Assembly (NCBI GenBank): GCA_021107695.1
Contig: JAIOSI010000174.1
Coordinates: 1-8,774, forward strand
DNA from: a bacterium
GTDB lineage: Bacteria; RBG-13-66-14
Direction: 5' to 3'
Length of the DNA: 8,774 bases
Below the pieces are notes generated by a model that was not told where the DNA came from, made no database searches, and saw nothing but the letters and a program-made list of their open reading frames with translations. This document shows, one piece after another, positions 5,388-8,774 of this stretch (the stretch's first letter is position 1; each line of letters opens with the position of its first letter). A program made the translations under genes and the position numbers.

Positions 5388-7388
5388 TTAGCGAGTAATC
5401 ACCACTCGGCGGTTCTCGCTAACACTGCCGGACTCCACCCGCAGCAGGTAAACCCCTGCCGGGCGAGAGGCAAGGTCGAAGCTCAGGCTGTGCCGTCCTT
5501 CGCTCAGGCTGCCGGAGTAGAGGTTATCTACCAGGCGACCGGAGAGGTCGTAGAGCGTAACTCGGCAGTCGCTTCCGCCGGAGTTCAGTTCCAGAGTCAG
5601 CTCACTGACAACGGGATTGGGATAGAGACCCACCAGCAGCTCGGTAGCTTCGCCATCAAGCCGTACCTCCGCCGGACCGTAAACCTCACGGTGTCCATCC
5701 GGGGTGATCGCCTCGATGCGATAGCGGGAAACCGGAGCGTGGGGGCGAGCATCCAGATAACAGGCCGCGCCTCCGTCGAGACGGAACTGGTTCAGCCGCT
5801 CGCCGACGCTGTTGCCACGACCGTTGTCCCGATAGATATTGTAGGCGATGAACTCCGCAGAGGTTTCCCAGGAGAGCAGCACGCCATCGCTGGTCTGGTG
5901 GGCGGAGATGGTCAGGTCGCCCACGCCGGACTGGCTGAAGACCACGTCAATCGGCGTGGTGGTATCTCCGGTTACGACCACGTCCTCGAAGGTCTGGGGA
6001 GTGTAGCCGTCGGCGGAGAAGGTAACATCGTAGGTTCCGTCGTCGAGGGGGAGCCAGTAGTCGCCGATGACGGTGGGATCGTTGTACATAAAGGCTTCGG
6101 TGCGACTGTCCACGGTGATGGTGCAGAGTACCGGAACGCCCGCGCCGTCCTTCACCGTACCGTGGAGACCATCGTCGGCATACTCCAGATACGCCATCTG
6201 ACCGTAGTAGTTGGCATCGCAGAAGTCAATGATGTCGCCTTCGGGGAATCCGCCGCCCTGACCGTCGCTCAGTTCGACCGTGGTGTCTAGGCAGCCCCGC
6301 TCACCGTAGCTCCAGTCGTTTACATCGCCGTGGGTCGGATACCACTCCGCTCCCTCGCAGATGGCATCCATGTAGTCGTACCACTGGTATCCGTCTCCGT
6401 AGTTATCATAACCACCATCAAGGTTGCTGTAGTAAGAGCTGTCTTCACAACCATCGGAGTAGTCCTGACAGAGGTTGTGCCAGACATGGGCTTTGTCGGC
6501 GGCATCGGTATACTGATAGTTCCAGACGTAGTTGAGGCAAACGGCACCGGAGTGGTGGGTTAAGCCAAGAACGAAGGTGTTGTCTTCGACATTATCCGGC
6601 ACGTACTGCTCATCGCCACCGGAATAGTCGGCAAGAGCCTTGGTCTCCGGCTGAGAAAAGGGATGTGGCTCATAGTCTGAACCATTCCAGTGATAGCTGA
6701 GGTTGCGGTTGAGGTCAACGGAATTGTTGTTTGAGCGTCGGCTGGCAACATAGCCATCGGGGTTAACCAAAGGTTGGAGCCAGATCTCCATGCCATCCAC
6801 CATCTCGGTAACGGCGGAATCGGTTCCGTAGTCGGTGAGCAACCGCTCGGCAAGGTAAAGCACCACCTCGTTGGCGATCTCCTCGTTGCCGTGGATGGTA
6901 CCGATGACCCGAACCTCCGGCTCGTACTCCTCGGTTGCTACGTTGTCGCTGATGACAATGCAGCGCAAATGACGTCCCTCCACCGAGGTGCCGACATCAA
7001 CGATCTTGGCGATGCTTGAATTATCATTCGCCCAGGTCTCAAGCAGGGTCATCGTCTCGGCGTAGGTGTGGAAGGAAGTCCAGGGTTCGTCTTTATCACC
7101 TGCAAAATCCATCGCCCGCTGCTCGGCGTAATGCGCCTGAAGGTCTTCCACCAGCACCGTACAACCCCAGGGCATACTGTCGAGAAGCTCCAGCTTCTCC
7201 TGAAAGGTGTAACAGGTGGCGAAGCTGCCGTCGTAGTCGTCAATAGAGAGCGGCCAGTCCCGCTCAAGCGTGGCAATAGCCTCTCGGCTGATCGGTCCGA
7301 CCAGCACCAGGGACTCGCTGACCAGTGCCTCTCCGGCTCCGGCGAGCATCACAGCTAATAGAATAAACGCAACGGTCAGAAATCGCAT
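5388..7388 (-). CDS. Secreted M14 zinc carboxypeptidase with regulatory, Fn3-like and T9SS-type C-terminal domains
   Basis: The 666-aa product should be a secreted zinc peptidase that trims C-terminal residues from peptides. The signal peptide is at 1 to about 20, followed by a probable propeptide to about 100. The M14 domain covers about 102-405: zinc ligands H166 and E169 (HGNE), substrate-binding N227/R228 (SVDLNRN), third ligand H279 (THHSG) and catalytic E372 in TTVELSD, the form seen in the carboxypeptidase N/E (M14B) group. Many cysteines in 284-390 suggest disulfides. A CarboxypepD_reg-like domain (408-484) and an Fn3-like domain (490-576) follow. The last 80 residues (LYPNPV, LYDLSGRLV, GVYLLRVESG, VVITR) match the type A T9SS sorting domain that directs proteins to the surface of FCB bacteria. 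ATG 7388 has AAAGGAG 4 nt upstream. All catalytic residues are present. Confidence 0.95.
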   Translation of the reverse strand: MRFLTVAFILLAVMLAGAGEALVSESLVLVGPISREAIATLERDWPLSIDDYDGSFATCYTFQEKLELLDSMPWGCTVLVEDLQAHYAEQRAMDFAGDKDEPWTSFHTYAETMTLLETWANDNSSIAKIVDVGTSVEGRHLRCIVISDNVATEEYEPEVRVIGTIHGNEEIANEVVLYLAERLLTDYGTDSAVTEMVDGMEIWLQPLVNPDGYVASRRSNNNSVDLNRNLSYHWNGSDYEPHPFSQPETKALADYSGGDEQYVPDNVEDNTFVLGLTHHSGAVCLNYVWNYQYTDAADKAHVWHNLCQDYSDGCEDSSYYSNLDGGYDNYGDGYQWYDYMDAICEGAEWYPTHGDVNDWSYGERGCLDTTVELSDGQGGGFPEGDIIDFCDANYYGQMAYLEYADDGLHGTVKDGAGVPVLCTITVDSRTEAFMYNDPTVIGDYWLPLDDGTYDVTFSADGYTPQTFEDVVVTGDTTTPIDVVFSQSGVGDLTISAHQTSDGVLLSWETSAEFIAYNIYRDNGRGNSVGERLNQFRLDGGAACYLDARPHAPVSRYRIEAITPDGHREVYGPAEVRLDGEATELLVGLYPNPVVSELTLELNSGGSDCRVTLYDLSGRLVDNLYSGSLSEGRHSLSFDLASRPAGVYLLRVESGSVSENRRVVITR

Positions 7389-7436
7389 CCTGCTCCTTTA
7401 GAGTTTCCAGGCAAACCTCAAGTCATGTTGGGGCGC

Positions 7437-7465
7437 ATTCTAGTACCAAACTTCCCCCGTGGCAA
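7437..7465 (-). promoter_or_regulatory. Sigma70-type promoter of the M14 peptidase gene
   Basis: On the minus strand TTGCCA (7465-7460, 5/6) and TAGAAT (7442-7437, 5/6) are 17 bp apart. Transcription would start near 7430, leaving a leader of about 40 nt with a good ribosome site. It lies back to back with the promoter of the OstA-like gene, with 30 bp between the two -35 boxes. Confidence 0.7.
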
Positions 7466-7495
7466 GGGGTATTCAGACAGCATCCCAGCCGTGCG

Positions 7496-7524
7496 TTGAC
7501 GGTCAGCGGCTAAGGTGGCATAAT
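7496..7524 (+). promoter_or_regulatory. Sigma70-type promoter of the OstA-like gene, giving an almost leaderless mRNA
   Basis: TTGACG (7496-7501, 5/6) and CATAAT (7519-7524, 5/6) are spaced by 17 bp. The expected start of transcription, about 7 nt after the -10, falls at 7531, one base before the ATG at 7532. The only purine-rich element, AAGGTGG (7512-7518), lies 13 nt upstream of the ATG and overlaps the promoter spacer, so it would not be in this transcript. Confidence 0.55.
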
Positions 7525-7531
7525 CCGCCAA

Positions 7532-8710
7532 ATGAGAAAGCTACTGATGATAACTCTGTTGCTGACCATCTCCACTGGCTGGTCAACTGAAGTAGAGATG
7601 GACAGCGAGACCGAGACTTCCGCCGAACCCCGGCGGGTGCAGCTCGGCTCGTCCGATGACGACTACTACTTCGAGGCGGATCGCGTCGTCGGCAACCTAC
7701 TGGGGTCCATTCGCACCATCCGCGCCCTGGGCAATGTCAAGCTGATACAGGGGACGACGACGGTTACCGCCGACGAGCTGTACTACTACGACCGCGAGAA
7801 GATCGCCCTGCTCAAGGGCAACGTGGCTGTGGTGGAGAGCGAGCGAAACGCCCGAATTACCGGAGAGTATCTGGAGTACCATCGCGAGAGCCGCTACGTG
7901 ATTGTTACCCAGTCGCCGCTGCTGACCATCACCGACGCCGCTGGCGGCGATGTGCTAATTCGGGGCAAGGTGATGGAGTATTACCTCGACGAAGACAGGG
8001 GGACGGCATCCGGCGATGTGCAGATAGACCAGGACAATCTCCACGCCGAGGGCGATCAGGCGGACTACCACGGCGATGACAATCTGATTATCCTCGACGG
8101 CGACCCTATCGCCTGGCGGGACGAGGACAAGGTCGGCGGCGAGCTGATGACCATGTACCTCCTCAATGAAGAAGGCGGGCTGGAGAAGGTCGTCGTCGAA
8201 GGCACAGCCCGGGCGGTCTATTACGCCGCAGGTGAAGAGGATGAAGCGGTGGAAGACGAAGCGGAAGACGAAGCGGAAAATGTCTCTGAAAAAGACCCCG
8301 CCGACTACGAACGACAAGGCAAGCTGGACCTCGCCGCCGATCTGATGACCCTCTTCTACGTGGATGACGCAGCCGACCGGATCCTCTGCGAGGGCAACGC
8401 CACCGCGCTGTACATCCCCGACCCTGCCTCCGGCGAGGAGGGGACGATTGATGCCAGTGCGCAGACGATCACCATCTACCTGCAAGACGACATCGCCACC
8501 CAGATCACCCTGGACGGCGATGCCCGCAGCATCTACTACCCCGCCCCCGAAGGCGAGACCAGCCGGGGACGCACCGAGATGAACGGCTCGCACATGGACA
8601 TCTTCCTCGTCGATGGCGAACTCGACCGCTACGTCGTCCGGGGAGACGCCCGGGGCAGCTACCGACCCTCTACCGAGAGCAATGACAGCGAAATTGATAC
8701 CGAGGAGTAA
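7532..8710 (+). CDS. LptA/OstA-like periplasmic lipopolysaccharide-transport protein, extended form
   Basis: The 392-aa product starts MRKLLMITLLLTISTGWS, a short signal peptide that fixes the ATG at 7532. From about residue 45 it is a series of short alternating strands typical of the OstA beta-jellyroll: ALGNVKLIQGTTTVTADELYYYD, LLKGNVAVV, ITGEYLEYH, IRGKVMEYYLDEDRG, ASGDVQI, LHAEGDQADYH. In the LptA family these stacked strands form a periplasmic groove that carries LPS to the outer membrane. A second run of similar repeats (264-376) follows an acidic insert (234-262). At about twice the length of E. coli LptA (185 aa) it may span more of the periplasm or be a double-domain form. The downstream gene starts 2 nt after its stop, so the two are probably translated together. 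The family is fairly sure; substrate and partners are inferred. Confidence 0.8.
   Translation: MRKLLMITLLLTISTGWSTEVEMDSETETSAEPRRVQLGSSDDDYYFEADRVVGNLLGSIRTIRALGNVKLIQGTTTVTADELYYYDREKIALLKGNVAVVESERNARITGEYLEYHRESRYVIVTQSPLLTITDAAGGDVLIRGKVMEYYLDEDRGTASGDVQIDQDNLHAEGDQADYHGDDNLIILDGDPIAWRDEDKVGGELMTMYLLNEEGGLEKVVVEGTARAVYYAAGEEDEAVEDEAEDEAENVSEKDPADYERQGKLDLAADLMTLFYVDDAADRILCEGNATALYIPDPASGEEGTIDASAQTITIYLQDDIATQITLDGDARSIYYPAPEGETSRGRTEMNGSHMDIFLVDGELDRYVVRGDARGSYRPSTESNDSEIDTEE
8237..8275 (+). repeat. 12-bp in-frame tandem repeat coding the acidic EDEA stretch
   Basis: GAAGACGAAGCG occurs twice in tandem (8252-8263 and 8264-8275). A degenerate copy GAGGATGAAGCG stands at 8237-8248, separated by a GTG codon. 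It codes for EDEA units inside a flexible acidic linker between the two repeat blocks of the OstA-like protein. Copy number could vary by slippage without changing the frame. Confidence 0.75.
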
Positions 8711-8712
8711 CC

Positions 8713-8774
8713 TTGAGTACCAGCAGCCAGCCAGACACCATCAAAACCGAACCGAAGAGCGAGGACCGCGCCGT
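8713..8774 (+). CDS. Start of the next gene in the OstA operon (3' end outside window); possibly lptB
   Basis: TTG at 8713 opens a frame that stays open to the window end (MSTSSQPDTIKTEPKSEDRA). GAGGAG (8702-8707) lies 5 nt upstream, inside the last codons of the OstA-like gene, and only 2 nt separate stop and start, so translational coupling is likely. The 20 residues seen are a hydrophilic, low-complexity N-terminus that identifies no family. In many diderms the gene after lptA is lptB, the ATPase of the LPS exporter; that is a guess from gene order only. Confidence 0.5.
   Translation, partial: MSTSSQPDTIKTEPKSEDRA

Noticed and set aside
5124..6290. A 388-codon open frame on the plus strand, opposite the end of the M14 peptidase gene and the intergenic region
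   Set aside because: The opposite strand codes for a peptidase with every catalytic motif and a sorting domain. The plus-strand product has no recognisable domain and crosses the terminator and promoter region; it is a result of GC-rich codon bias.
7955..8593. A 212-codon minus-strand frame inside the OstA-like gene
   Set aside because: The sense strand has a signal peptide and clear beta-strand repeats; the antisense product has no credible domain or start signal.

Overview
The window looks like chromosomal DNA of a diderm (outer-membrane) bacterium, moderately GC-rich except for two AT-rich stretches. The evidence for two membranes is an LptA/OstA-like periplasmic protein gene and a secreted peptidase ending in a domain that resembles the type IX secretion (T9SS) C-terminal sorting domain. 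That combination points to the Fibrobacteres-Chlorobi-Bacteroidetes (FCB) group or a related candidate phylum. This placement is inference; no marker here fixes a phylum. Three of the six starts that can be seen are not ATG (GTG for uvrB, TTG for two others).

Layout, left to right. (1) 1-210: the 3' end of an Mrr-family restriction endonuclease gene, closed by a clear rho-independent terminator. (2) 371-2386: a complete uvrB, the damage-recognition helicase-like subunit of nucleotide excision repair, probably with its own promoter. (3) 2395-3407: an AT-rich stretch with a nine-codon mini-ORF directly behind uvrB, a good sigma70-type promoter, and a gene for a three-TM protein with two extracytoplasmic SH3b domains. 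A 13-bp hairpin that can terminate both strands closes it. (4) 3486-5182, minus strand: a two-gene unit of secreted proteins of similar design. Both carry the same C-terminal tail, (I)EETTWGQ(I/L)KA, and look like catalytically silent members of the class I glutamine-amidotransferase (ThuA-like) fold. (5) 5388-7388, minus strand: a secreted M14 zinc carboxypeptidase with regulatory, Fn3-like and T9SS-type C-terminal domains, with its own promoter and terminator. (6) 7532-8774, plus strand, divergent from the peptidase: a long LptA/OstA-like gene followed 2 nt later by a TTG-started partial gene, possibly lptB.

The genes form several unrelated units: restriction, DNA repair, envelope sensing or binding (SH3b), a secreted-protein cluster on the minus strand, and lipopolysaccharide export. 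I see no tRNA, rRNA, CRISPR array, insertion sequence or attachment site. I do not see a complete new defence or mobile system. The most unusual items are the twin C-terminal tails on two adjacent paralogues, a -35-like decamer shared by two secreted-protein promoters, and an OstA-like gene whose promoter would give a nearly leaderless mRNA.
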